Assembly (NCBI GenBank): GCA_030272585.1
Contig: BSYQ01000001.1
Coordinates: 9,501,001-9,565,000 of the forward strand
DNA: 64,000 nucleotides
Source: Bryopsis sp. KO-2023
Lineage: Eukaryota > Chlorophyta > Ulvophyceae > Bryopsidales > Bryopsidaceae
Direction: 5' to 3'
Part shown: in pieces, positions 1-11,654 of the stretch
Numbering within the stretch: the first letter of the stretch is position 1
Layout of the letters: each line of letters starts with the position of its first letter
Program-made: the position numbers and the translations under genes
Notes under the pieces: model-generated
Seen by the model: the letters and a program-made list of their open reading frames with translations, nothing else
Told to the model about the DNA's origin: nothing
The model's database searches: none

Positions 1-16
1 CCTCCCGTCCTTGCAG

Positions 17-69
17 CAGATGCCAACTTTCTTGACAATGCTGCAAACGCTCCAGGGTTCGTTGGCTAG
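17..69 (+). CDS. Possible terminal exon of a gene off the left edge
   Basis: A pyrimidine-rich stretch ends in TTGCAG at 11-16. After it a frame reads xDANFLDNAANAPGFVG and stops at TAG 67-69. This looks like the last exon of a plus-strand gene whose body lies outside the window. The frame is short, and the minus strand is also open here, so the call rests only on the acceptor and stop. No family is recognised. Confidence 0.25.
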
Positions 70-1845
70 TTGGTTTTCTTGCTTCTTTCTCTGGGGATAT
101 TTGCTTCGTTGTCGATGCGTGGATGTGTGTTTCTTTCATTTGGGGGGGGGGGGTATAGGTGACCATGGTTCGATTCCAGAAACACTGCATTTTATTTCAC
201 TAATATTCCCACAACTTTTGCTGTGATATGGATACAGGTTTTGGGTTAGGGAAAAGTGTGGTGGATCTCTTCGATCCGCAGTTTTCTTAGTTGCATATTC
301 AGGTTTATCTATTTCGCCATCGTTTCTTTTTGAGCTCACCCGACTAGGTTAAATTCGTGCATTTTCATTTTTTTTTGCTTTCGGGAACATGTAAAATATT
401 AGGATCTTAAGTGTTGTGGTAAGAAAATTGATCCAGTGTAGCATATACAATTGATGTAACATGGGAGCTGTTTGAAAAAGAAAGGAGGTTTCTTATACTT
501 GGAGAGCTGGGTATTCAACCAGGGGACAAGAGAGGTGAAAAAAAAATCAGCACAGAATCGGGAACCTGTCTTTTTCTGTTTCATCTCACCTTAACCTTTC
601 CATACTCCAATGCATAGGTGAAGAAATATTGCATCAGCAGGGACTGGAGCGTTGTGGTAAGAAGCAGCCCCACATCCAAAAGTTGCCGAATAAAACAAAT
701 GGCACCCACACAACTAAATCCACCAAAATATTCAAAACGAGAGGAAGTATTGGAGGGAGGGCATCCACTGTCCAATTCCAGGTGTCTGGGACTACCCATA
801 TCTGACCTTTTTGCTCTGTTGCAATCCTGCTCCTGCTATCTGTGATTGTTTCTTTTTTTGTTCCTTTTCCTCTCCATCTTACCCAGCAAAAACAAAACAA
901 AACAGAAACAGGAGTGTTTTCTTTTTATCAAAGAATTAAACTCTGCCAAATATTTTTCAAGCCCAAAATTGGGGAAACAAGATTGGAATGCTTTGTGCAT
1001 TAGTTTCAGAAATAACAGATTGATGTGATGAGAATTGATACTCAATTTCCATTTTTTTTTTCTGTTTGTTTGATGGAAGGAACCCTGTTGGATCGATTTC
1101 AATTATCGTCAGCATGGTGATTGATCATTGGAATAATCCATGGGGCCATAAAAGGACTGCTGACAAAAAGTAACAGCAGTATGTTTCATAATGACTGAGG
1201 GCTTGGGCAGCATCTTTTGGTGAAAGACGTTTCACTGCTGTTTTCAAATAGGTTTGCATTCACCATCGATCAATGTGGTCGAACAAACTTCAAACAAATT
1301 GAAAGAGATCAGATGATGACCCGTGGCATTAAAACTGTGGAGAGCACCTTAAAACACCCCATCCTAACAACAGAAAACCACCACAGCGAACCCGCCGCTC
1401 CAAAAACATGTCCAATCAATCCTTCGAGCTCCCGCACTTATTACATCAACCTTTCGAGACAAATTTGAGAGGCTGGAAACCCAACGACGAAAACACTTTT
1501 TACAGACTTTCCCCAGAACTTCGATTGACACAGAACCAACCCTTCTCTCCCCCCCCCCCCAAAAAAAAAGGGCTCCCTACCTAAAAAAGAAAAAACAATT
1601 TCACATATTTGTACATCCCCTTCTTGATCATGTAACCCACAGCAGGAATTCCTGCTTCCAAAAATATAATCCATCACCTACTGGCCCCTCGAAAGGGGAT
1701 ATCCATTTCCCTTGTTCTACCATTCCACTCGTTTTACTGTGGAAAAATATATATGTGTGTGTGTGCATTGTCCTGTGGATAGTGAATTTTTCTTTCTTTC
1801 ACTTGTCTTTGGAGTCCTCCGGTTGGATTTCGGCGGATAAGTTGC
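70..1845. other. Intergenic, no gene recognised
   Basis: About 1.8 kb with only short, composition-driven open frames. It contains homopolymer runs (G near 141-152, C then A near 1551-1569) and a TG repeat near 1754. It probably holds the 3' flank of the left-edge gene and the 3' UTR of the RHD3 gene, which reads in from the right on the minus strand. Confidence 0.5.
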
Positions 1846-4800
1846 TCATTTCAATACCCCCTGTTGAAAACACAACACACACACCCTCAGATACCCACGA
1901 CAATTAATTTCACTCAATTGTTGCCAACAGATGGAATCGAAAAAAAATAAAATTCTACCACTGCATCCACCAACCCCCAACACCTACATGACTGACCAGA
2001 GTGATCATCCTGCAAGCATTCAGGAAAACATAAAGAAAAGGACATTTCAAATCTGGCAAAAGAGAAGAGAACTTACACCGCATCTTTCTTGTGGTTTCCT
2101 GCTTCTATAAGATAATGTGTGCAACTGAGAAATAACTTTTCCTTTCCAAATTAAAAATTCTAAACACTGTTAACTTTTTTTGTCAACAATGAAGATTTGT
2201 AATCCACGTCGGGAGTGAGACTGACCTGATGCTCCGACAGGTCGCCTCCTGAGCCCATCCTCGTTCGAAGCCACCGACTCTTTGAAAGAAGCCGCAGGTT
2301 TTGGAGCTGATGTCGAAGGAGCAGCAGGGCTCTGGTTATTTCCAGCACCAGCATGGTCATTCTGAACCCCCCGAGATGCAAAAAACGTTTGAGCAGATGT
2401 GATGGTCTTCTGCGACACGTTTTTCACGGAGGGGACGAATTTGGCTCCGAGCGATAACATGCCTGGCAAAGCCCCCTTTTGCATTTCGCCATCGACGTCC
2501 ATTTCGATGTAGAGAGTTCTCATGAAAAGAAGGAAGACTAGGATGACTAAGGCCAGAAGGGGGCTGGTGACGACGGCCATGAACTCGTTGAGGCCCAGCA
2601 TCAGCATGGCGAAAATCGCCCACAAAGGTGGTGCCCGACTTGATGCCAGCTTGTTTGCTTGTTGGGTCAGTGCCGCCTGTCGGAATTGAGAAAACGCACA
2701 CACGCACTGAGGTGGCTAAAAACTCCTACAGTGGCCCCTGGACTCGAGGACTTCTTGATACATATCGTCAACCAGGATTATGTAGGGCATTAAAATCAAA
2801 GCCAAGGATTTTTGCCACACTTCTTGATACATATCGTCAACCAGGATTATGTAGGGCATTAAAATCAAAGCCAAGGATTTTTGCCACACTCCCACCTCAT
2901 CCCTGGCTTACCTGAGTGATTTGCATCTTGGTGTCAGACATGAACCTCCGCCAGACCGACCTCACTTCTTGCGAGGTGAGCAACACTTTATCATCGTCGA
3001 CGTTTGGCCACCCCACCAGCCCAATCACACTGAAACTCTCTTCAGAGGAATTTCCACCCTCGGCTTGCCCGCTGATCCCCTCCTCGAGATCATTCTTTGC
3101 CATGGTTCTGATCGCCCTTTCGACCAATCCTGCCGCGGGTGAGACCCCCTCCGACTGCAGAATCGCTAGCTGGGCCAGGACGTCAGACGCAGCCAATCGG
3201 GCAGCTTTTGAAATGCTGGGGATGTTGTCACGAGCAGTCCAGGTGCGAGGAAGCTTGTTCTCATCCAAATTGAAAACATCCCCGAATCTAATCAAAAAAC
3301 ATCAACAGCAACAATCGAAAACCTCCAAGAAAAAAAAAATAGCAAAATTCGTCAAATATCAGGAATGGAGTGAGTTAAGAAATCAAAAAAAGGGGGGAAG
3401 GGGGGACATGCCAGGGAAATTTACATCCACACATATACGGATAGGAGATGTGGAAATTTGAAATAATGTTCTCTACTTGGTGTAGGCCGCCTTTTAAATT
3501 CAGATTCTATTGAATTCAGAACTCAGAATCGAGCCGAACACCCTTACCTGTCTTTCATACGGCTGAGTGCATTATGGGCAGCCTCCCTGATGTTTGACTC
3601 CAGCTTCTTGAGTCCTGCTGCTCGAATTCGTTTGCTGACCGCCTCCCATTCTTGCGGCGACAAATCGTACCCCTCCAGACCATCTTTCAGTTGAGCATCG
3701 GCACTCGAACACGCAGAAGCCAGGACAGACCTGAGGTGCGTCCATAAATCGATGGGCACTGAGTCCAGCAGGTCCATCGCAGGTGCCGACAGAGATGAAG
3801 AAAATGCTGCTTCCACCTCTTGCATCAAAGCCTCGATCTGAAAAAATTGAAAACACCCATCAAAGCATAGAAAAGCGATGTCTTTTCCATGGATGCCATA
3901 TACAGATATACATGCTCATATGTATGTGTATGAGCTATATACATCGTAGCTCGAGACCTCAGTGGCTCGACAAAAAAAAACAAAAAAAGGGAAATAGGAG
4001 TGTTAATAATTGTTCTGTTTACCTTCTCGCTCTTCAGTTTTTCCACTTCATTTGTCAGCATCGTTTCGAACGTCGGCTGATAGTCAGACTGAGCCCAAGG
4101 GGTGCCAGAAACGGAAATCTGACTGAAACTGTCCCCGAAAGCATTCACAGCTTGCTCCCTGCATTTCGATGTCGATTCAGAGAAGCTCTGGCCTTCCACG
4201 CTCATGCCAACTTTCACATTTCGTTGAAAATCAGCGAACAGTTTCCCTTGGAGATGCACCACTTGTTGCTCGAAGGCGGGTTTCACAATCGTGTGGACCT
4301 TTTCGACGAGCTCGATGCGTTTCAGGTCTCTGACCTCCGAATCGAAATACATGGCTTCTTCATCGTACCTAAAAAAATAAAAAATCAGGAAAAAAATTTC
4401 ACACCCAGAAAAAAAATATATCCGAATGTTTGCAGACAATGTTGCCCCCCCCAAAGAAATAAAAATAAAAAATAAAACACTAATAATATTCAAACTAATA
4501 ATGGGATGAAAAAAGAATCCTGCTGGCAAGAAAAAGCACAATGTTGCGCAAAGCCACACAAGTTTTCCTGACCATTACAACCATAAGAAAAAAATTACTT
4601 CTGATCAAAATGCACGCTGCCACAGCCCAGAAATTTGATCCGAAATAATTAGCTGGGTGCTCACCCAGTCAGGCACGAATCCACGAGACCGGACGCCCTC
4701 TCCCCAAAATCAGGGACGAAACCTTTTTCAGCTTCGGAAACTAAACCTTCCCAGCTCGCATCGCTTTTCAAACCGTTGTACTGCTCCGCCATGATCTCGG

Positions 4801-7094
4801 CACACCGAGTGTTCGCCACCATTATCTAAAATAACCCAACAAAAATGCAAGAAACAGGTGGATTAGGGTAGCTACTTCTCCGCAACAGTAGAATCTGTCA
4901 GCCGAATATGTGCGGTAAATGATCTAGCTGTGGAGCTTCTACACTCATACCTTGTGAGCTGGGAGGTCGAGGTCTTTTTGCGATTTCACAACTTCCCAAA
5001 CTTTCTGTGCACTGAGGGGGACTGCATCTCCAGGCAGCTTGTCCCCAGAGCGTACAAATGACCCCTCCCCTGCTCAATCACACCTCAATGAGAGATTCAT
5101 ACTTATTGCTAATTCCACAGATAAGCACGGGCACCCATACAACCATCGATCCATGAATGCACATTTCTACAGTTCGTTTCTTTTGCTCAGATTGCTTCCC
5201 ATGTGTGCGTGCAAACGTGGATCGATTCTTTGGACTTTGGTTTTTGGTAGGCAAAAACTCACCTACTGCCAGAGATGTAAGTAAAACGATAAAATCATTA
5301 GCAACAGTTTTTTCTTTTTTTTTCTTTTTTTGTGATAGGTGTTTTTGGAGGGGAGTAGTTTACCTCCGGCTTCAAACTTTTTCCTCAGCAAATATGTTTC
5401 AGCTTTAAAATCGTCCTCTTTTTCCTCATAATTGGGGAGCGATGTGTACACAACCTACAATACGCAATGAATGTGAATGCGAATTACTCAGCAAATGTCT
5501 GGGGCAAACAGCGAAAATGGACTCCACATACACAGGATCCAGAAATCAATTTTTCAATTTTAAGTGAGGCAAAAGAAGGGCTTGAGGAATTCACATGTCA
5601 CAATAGCATATCAAGCGCCAAATCTCTCTTTGAAAAGATTGTTCCCCGTCCAAACGGCTTTGGGTTGTTTATCAGCAAGTAAATTAGGGGGGGGGGGGGA
5701 GGGTGCGCACACACCTCAAAGAAATCCTTAAAAGATGTCTCTTCATACTGTGGTGGCTTAGCAATGGAGTTCCAAATGGAGTCCCAATCCTGCTCGATCA
5801 CTTCCACCAGCCTCTCCATTGGGGTTCTGGATTTGTCACGAATAACGAACACCAGCACCGTCTTTCGGCGATTCGGACTCGGAGTGAAGAGTTTCAAGTT
5901 AACCTTAGCAAAACAAAGGAACGATATTCCTTCAAAACTAGTTAAAAACTCCGGTCGATCGAATTCTTGGAAAAATTCTGTATTTCGTTGACAAGGAAAA
6001 CAGATGCAGGTGGGAAGCTTTGTTTGTATAACCAAGACTCCAAAAAGTGTAGGGTAAGTGTGAGAATGAAGAAAAATTTGATATATTAGTCAGACGCAGT
6101 TCATCAGGGGGATACGGGGAAAAAAAGAAAAAAAAAACTCCGGAGGGGGTTTGAGGAAAATAGTGGGGGTTAAGATTCCTCTTTTCAGATAGGGGTGTGA
6201 AGAGGATGGAGGGACAACCCAACCTGAAACACGGTTTTCATAAGAGGTTTGCCGGCACCATGCTCCCTTCCAATGTCATGGCACCAGATGTTGATCATAA
6301 CTATGTCAGACACCGCTAGCGCAAAAAGGGCACTCTGCCTTTCAAACGTCGTATCATCCTCCCCCCTTTCTCGGCCGTCGGTTCCCTCCAAATCCAAAAT
6401 GATGGTGTCCAGCTCCTCCATTTTGGGGGACTTGGCCATCCAAATTCCTTTGGTGGTCTGGCGTCGACCAGAGAGGGCATCCATCATGGTGAAACTGGTT
6501 CCAAACTGGGAAAGGCAGAAGAAGAAAGGTAAAAAAATTAAAAAATTGGAAGGATGTCAACACACATTCAGCCACCAGTAATGTTTAGCTTTAACATTAC
6601 GAGGCGGTTTTTCTGACTGCTTTTTGATTTTAGCTTATTTGCTTTTTATTTCGGACGCTTTTCTGATTGGGTTTATCGTTCAATCAACCATTGTTCATCT
6701 GGGCAACTAAATTCAGGTGCATTTAGCCAATGCAACATCCCTGACCATTCATGCACCAAGTTGAAAGTGCAACCAGGGACTTTTTAGCAGACAGCCCAGA
6801 AAATATGTGAAAACTTTCCAAAAGTCCCTCAGTAACCCAAAGGAAACAGCCAGATCTTTTCTAAATTGGATTCCAGAGATTTTGTTCGGTCGTTACTCAA
6901 AGATCTCGGTCGATATGGGCGCAGCATACCACGTGGTTCATGAGAGTGCTCTTCCCGGAGCTCTGAGGTCCCATGATTGCTACGATCTGATAGTTCAACC
7001 CAGCGTGGACGAGGTTCGAGCTCTTGGCAAAATCTTCGACCCCGTCAATGTTAAAGCTGCCGCTTCCGTCGACCAGCTGAAGCGGTTGCGCCAT
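1846..7094 (-). CDS. RHD3: RHD3/SEY1-type dynamin-like GTPase of the ER (atlastin-like)
   Basis: Membrane GTPase that fuses ER tubules. Exons: 6930-7094, 6224-6505, 5715-5903, 5364-5454, 4951-5069, 4665-4825, 4023-4368, 3548-3837, 2912-3287, 2226-2676, then two small terminal exons (2077-2098 or 2077-2104, and one ending near 1846-1853). The first ten keep phase and give about 823 residues. Seen: P-loop GPQSSGKST at residues 42-50 split from the next block by intron 1, FGTSF and [31 protein letters not shown], and VIRDKSRTP. Two close hydrophobic segments lie near the C-terminus ([17 protein letters not shown] and a second about 10 residues on), the hairpin anchor of the family, followed by a Ser-rich tail. 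Start: ATG at 7092-7094, just before [13 protein letters not shown]. The last few residues are uncertain because two donors and two acceptors are possible. Head-to-head with Rab5. Confidence 0.93.
2750..2887. repeat. Perfect 69-bp tandem duplication in RHD3 intron
   Basis: Two identical 69-bp copies, 2750-2818 and 2819-2887, lie head to tail inside the intron between RHD3 exons 2912-3287 and 2226-2676. No difference is seen between copies, so the duplication is recent. It touches neither splice site. Confidence 0.95.
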
Positions 7095-7795
7095 TTTCGC
7101 AACAAAATTAAAAAAAAATCTGCTCAACAGCACTAGAGGCAAGGTTCGTTTTTCAGAACTGGCTTCGTTTTTCTTTTTTTTCCTTTTCAGCGGGGAGGAA
7201 AGGTCGTTACAGGTTGCTGGGCAGTTTTGTGCAAGCGAGGTGGATTTCTGTGCACACGTGGTCGCGATTCCGATCGATCAGAGAACTACACAGGGTGTAG
7301 AACTGCTCCAGAATATTCCTTTCAACTTTTCAAAGAGTGGTTTTGGTGTTTTTCTTTACCCCTTGGGTTTTAGAAAAGAGGAAAATAATCATTCTCAAAA
7401 AAATGCCTCAGCACAATTCCCCGGAACTTTCTGGGAAGGTGCGCATTCTGTGCTTGGATCTCCACGATTCGAACGACACGAGGACACCCAAGCAATTTTC
7501 CGTCGCACTGGGGGGAGCTTTCTGTACCTTCACCAGTTCTTTCACCGTTACACACAAAATCAGACATCCCCAAAGTCACCTTCGTCCTCCTTCACCAAAA
7601 AAATATTGTAATACGAGGAAACCGAAAAAAAAAAACCACAACTCACAAGCCCTCCCGGCGCATACGCAACGTAAACGAACGGCGCGCGTTCGTGGGCGCG
7701 AAACGGAACTTTGCCGCGAGGAGGCCCACGCTTGTTCTCTTGAATTCGCCGAGTCGCGTCTTTATTTTCGTCGCATTCTTTATTGAGCGCAGAAG
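7095..7795. promoter_or_regulatory. Divergent promoter region between RHD3 and Rab5
   Basis: A 701-bp gap separates the start codons of two head-to-head genes. The Rab5-proximal part (about 7650-7760) is dense in CpG, including GGCGCGCG, in contrast to CpG-poor introns and 3' flanks nearby. Open frames here match no family. No convincing TATA box was seen. Confidence 0.5.
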
Positions 7796-9513
7796 ATGAT
7801 GCCAGACCTCGCGCAGCAACAGTCAGCCAAACTGGTGCTGCTCGGAGAGATGGGCTCTGGGAAATCGAGCTTGGTCCTGCGTTTCGTCAAGGGGCAGTTC
7901 TTCGACTATCAGGTCCGAATAGAACGAAAGAAAAACGAGAAAAAAAAACCTGTTTCGCGGAATGTCAAGACTTTCCAATATCGTGAGGGTTGACCCAAGA
8001 CGCGGATTCGTCCAATCTTTTTAAAATAGAAGTGTTTGGAGACCGTGAAGTCGAATATGCTCTCTGTGGTTCAGGAGTCTACCATCGGAGCTGCGTTTTT
8101 GACGAAACCTCTCCCTGAGTTCAATGTCAAGTTTGAAATCTGGTGCGTGAGGAAACTATTCAGCAGCTCTCTTTTCCCCTGCTTCTTCCATGGCCTTTCC
8201 ATTCGCAAGAATTGAACCGAGCTCTCCAGTTCCGTGTAATTGGAATCTTGACCTGTCCTAGGTGGAACGTATCTGTTTTTTTTCAGAACAAGAGCTGAGA
8301 GTTTTGGTGGGGGGAGGGGGGGGGGGGGCAGTAGTTTTTCCTAACTTCAAAAAAAAGTAACTTTTACTTTCTTTCTCTGGCAAAAAGGGACACTGCTGGG
8401 CAGGAAAGATACCACAGCTTGGCACCAATGTATTACAGGTATGGCAACCAACCAAACAGAAAAAACTTTCCAAGAATATTTAACAAGAGTGGAGCGTTAA
8501 TCTACTTTTAGAAAGAACAACTAAAACAGAGATTTCGGAGAGTGCTTCCAGACTGGTTTAGAAGCCACGGATACTTTGCGTTTGTATGTGCCAGCTCCCT
8601 TGACTTCCATTAAATCTTGAATTCAAGTGTTGTTTTCTTTTAATTTGAATTTCAGGGGGGCTGCGGCCGCGATCATTGTTTATGATGTAACCAGCGCGGA
8701 TAGTTTTACTAGAGCAAAGAAATGGGTGAAAGAATTGCAGATGACCGGCAATGCAAACATGATCATGGCACTCGCAGGTATTTTGGGTGGGAGGAAAAAT
8801 AAAAATAAATGGGAATTTTACACTCACGTTCCAATCATAACCCCCCCACGCAGGAAATGCCAGGAGATGATGTTTTAAGTTCTCCTAAGCTGAAATTTAC
8901 TGAAGCATTTACTTAAATTTCACTCAGAGTATGTTCCTGAGTCTGACAAGGCTGCCATTTATATATGGTTGTGCTATGGTTGTGTCTACATATCTAGATG
9001 AGCAATTAAATAAAAAGAAAAAAAATCCTGTGGAAATTTTGGACACTGACTGACTGACTGTCATGACTGTGCGTTCTTGGCTTTTTTATTTTATATTTTT
9101 GCACTTACAAAAGTTTAAACTAGAAATATACAGTGTGTGTGTGTATGCCACCACGAAAAGGCAACAGACACCATTGCATATCCAGTGGGGGCACCGCAAA
9201 ACTTGGTTGATCTTTTTGAAACAAGAGGATGTAAAAAAAATGACAGTTGGTGTGGAATTTCCGTATGTCAGGCAACAAGGCTGATTTGGTCAAGTCGGGA
9301 GCCCGGCAAGTCGCAACAGAAGAAGCTCAAGCGTATGCTGACGAACAAAACGCTTTCTTTGTGGAGACCTCCGCAAAAGAGTCGACCAATGTGGATGAGC
9401 TCTTCCACGAAATTGCTCGTAGATTGCCCAAGGTCGAAGTCCCCAGACAGACGTCAGGTCTTCCTTTGGAGCAAGCCCCGCCGCAAACACCCAAAAACTC
9501 AAAATGCTGTTGA
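7796..9513 (+). CDS. Rab5-family small GTPase (RABF2-like)
   Basis: Early-endosome GTPase, 199 residues from five exons: 7796-7912, 8075-8142, 8388-8438, 8656-8777, 9272-9513, all in phase. Seen: P-loop GEMGSGKS at 17-24; the Rab5 effector loop [27 protein letters not shown] across three exons; NKADL; ETSAK; and a C-terminal CC (NSKCC) for double prenylation. It has no N-terminal myristoylation signal, so it is the conventional Rab5/RABF2 type rather than the plant-specific ARA6 type. The start has two adjacent ATGs; the first is used here. RHD3 lies upstream in opposite orientation. Confidence 0.95.
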
Positions 9514-11654
9514 AAAAAAAAAACAAAGAAGCTACGAACAAGGAGACGTACTGCAAAGAAGGAAGAAGAAAAAAAAAAAACAAGATGTATCTCGATCAAA
9601 AAAAGAAAAAAGGAAGCCACTTCATGGAAAAGAAGACGAAAAAACATGCTGGGTGATCCTGTTTTCCCCCATTCAAGATTTTTAAGAAAGGAAAAAAAAA
9701 AGAGTGAGGAGCACTTGGAAGTGTGAGGGAGAGAGAAAGAAAAAAAAATCTGGAAGGAAAAGAAAAAGCAAAGAACATAGAGATCGTTGCATAAAAAAAA
9801 GGGAAGAACTGAATATCATCCTGGGTCGAATTGTGAAAAAGGAAAAAAAAAATGAAGGCGGCAAAGACAGATGGGAGCAAAAAAGCAAATTAGAGCAAAA
9901 TGAAGCAGAAAAGAAGCCGAAAAAGAAAAAAATTGATGTCACTGGTTGATGGGTGATGTTCTTTTTTTTTTTTTGGATTTTTTTTGCTTTCGAGGCGAGA
10001 GGAAAAGGGGGGCCGGGGGGTGGGGTTGGGTTGGGTTGGAGTATTTGGGCTTTCATTTGCTCAGCGATGTTGGAGAAAAATGTGTGGCTTGACATTTCGA
10101 ATCTTACGTACATTTAATGGCTTGTACCAATGTTGCAGGAGAGTTTCTTTTTTTTTCTTCTTTTTTTTTGGCTTTTTATTATTTTTAATGGGGGTGGGTG
10201 TGATGTTATTGCTTAAGAAACTGACTGGGAGAAGTAGCCCAACAAATTGTTGGATTTATTCAATGTTGAGGTCAAGGGAGCGAGCCTTAGGTATCTTTTA
10301 TGGGGGGCAAAAAAAAAAAAAGAAAGAAAATGTGGGTCAGTCATGGGTGTGGTGCTCGATCTCCTTTTTTCTTCTTTTGTTTTGTCTCCATTTTTCTCCT
10401 CGTTTACCTCACCTTTCCAAATGGGAAAAAAAGGAGAGGAAGAGAAGGTGAGTATTTGTGTGGTTATTTGTGGGGGGCCGGGGTTTGGGGGGGGGGGACG
10501 ACAGAGACATTTGAAAATGGTCCATTGTATTCATGGTTTCTATTAGAGTTGTCTTTGAATGTGGAGGTGTAATTTTGCTCTGTGTGTGTGAATTCCGAAA
10601 CCTTGACATGGGGTGCATGTTTTTTTTTCACATTACATATTACATATTCTGGGAAGAGGCGCTTTTCTTTTTTTTCTCCCATTTTTGAAGTCTCTGTTTT
10701 TCGTTTCTTTTTTTTCTTTCCTTTTTGGTATTTATAGGGTCGTGGGTGAGGGGAAAAACGATTATATATCTATATATATAATTGTACTCAGGATGGGACT
10801 GGAGCGCTTGGGTGCTTTTTCAGGGAAAAGAGTTGGGTTTCCCCTCTCCATTTGATACTTTGCACCCAACTTGCTGTTGTTTTTTTTCTTTTTGTGATGA
10901 AGTTCGGGTTTTCTCCAACAACACAAGAACAGGAAACATAGAGTCAGATGAAAGAAAAAGCAGCCATGGATTTATCTTTTTTTTGGGGGGGGGGGGAGGG
11001 GAGGGGAGTGGGTAAGGATGCTAATGAAGTGGGCTATCTGTTTTGTCTTTAAAATAAGGTGAGAGTGTACATTGTTTTTTTTGAAGGTAGATTTTAGGAG
11101 CTGTGTCTTGTTTAATTTTTGGGTTGCCCATTCGCTGAAAGGTGGTTTTTTGGGTGAGTGCGCTTCCTGAGGATTACACGATGGCAATAATGTTGGTGGA
11201 AACACGAAGGAGGTGGGGTTTTGTGTGGGATGTTGCACTGTAATTCAGAAACCAAGCACCAAAATCGTTCCGAGGGGAATTTCTTGGTTGGATGATCCAC
11301 AAGCCAACACTCTCAACTCAGGAGGTATCCAGATCTCCAACCACCTCTTTGTGAAGGGATTTTCCCACACATGAGTGTTTATCACTGGAGGAAGCACAAT
11401 CGGTTTATAGAAATCCCATGCCCAGAGTAGTTTTATTCAATTGTCCACAACCGAGCTCCAGATTGTACGAACCGTTCTTCGGCTTTCCCAAAGTCTTCCT
11501 ATCATTTCTTTCATATTTGTTGTGGTGTTTTTTCAGCTTTTTTTCCCTCTGATAAAACGTGAAAAAATCTGACATCATCGATTTTTTGGAACGTCACATC
11601 ATTCTTTCCTCTCAAAAGTCGTCTCCTTCGAGATCAGCTGGTTTCTTCATCAGG
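9514..11654. other. Long intergenic: Rab5 3' flank and HACD 5' flank
   Basis: About 2.1 kb without a recognisable gene. The first 450 bp are purine-rich on the plus strand and produce long Lys/Arg/Glu shadow frames. A G-run block lies at 10007-10037, with more homopolymers near 10486 and 10984. The last 100 bp before 11655 are more mixed and probably hold the HACD 5' leader. Confidence 0.5.
10007..10037 (+). other. Potential G-quadruplex block
   Basis: Two six-G runs, one four-G run, two three-G runs and a final GG are separated by two- or one-base loops, ending in repeated GGGTT. This satisfies the usual G-quadruplex pattern on the plus strand. It lies about 500 bp past the Rab5 stop. A role is not shown. 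Confidence 0.5.

Noticed and set aside
5267-5269. Three-base microexon in RHD3 between 5364 and 5069
   Set aside because: An acceptor and a donor flank TAG there, but direct splicing of 5364-5454 to 4951-5069 keeps phase and the expected length.
9530-9960. Long Lys/Glu/Arg frames after Rab5
   Set aside because: They come from a purine-rich strand with A-runs and have no start context or family similarity.
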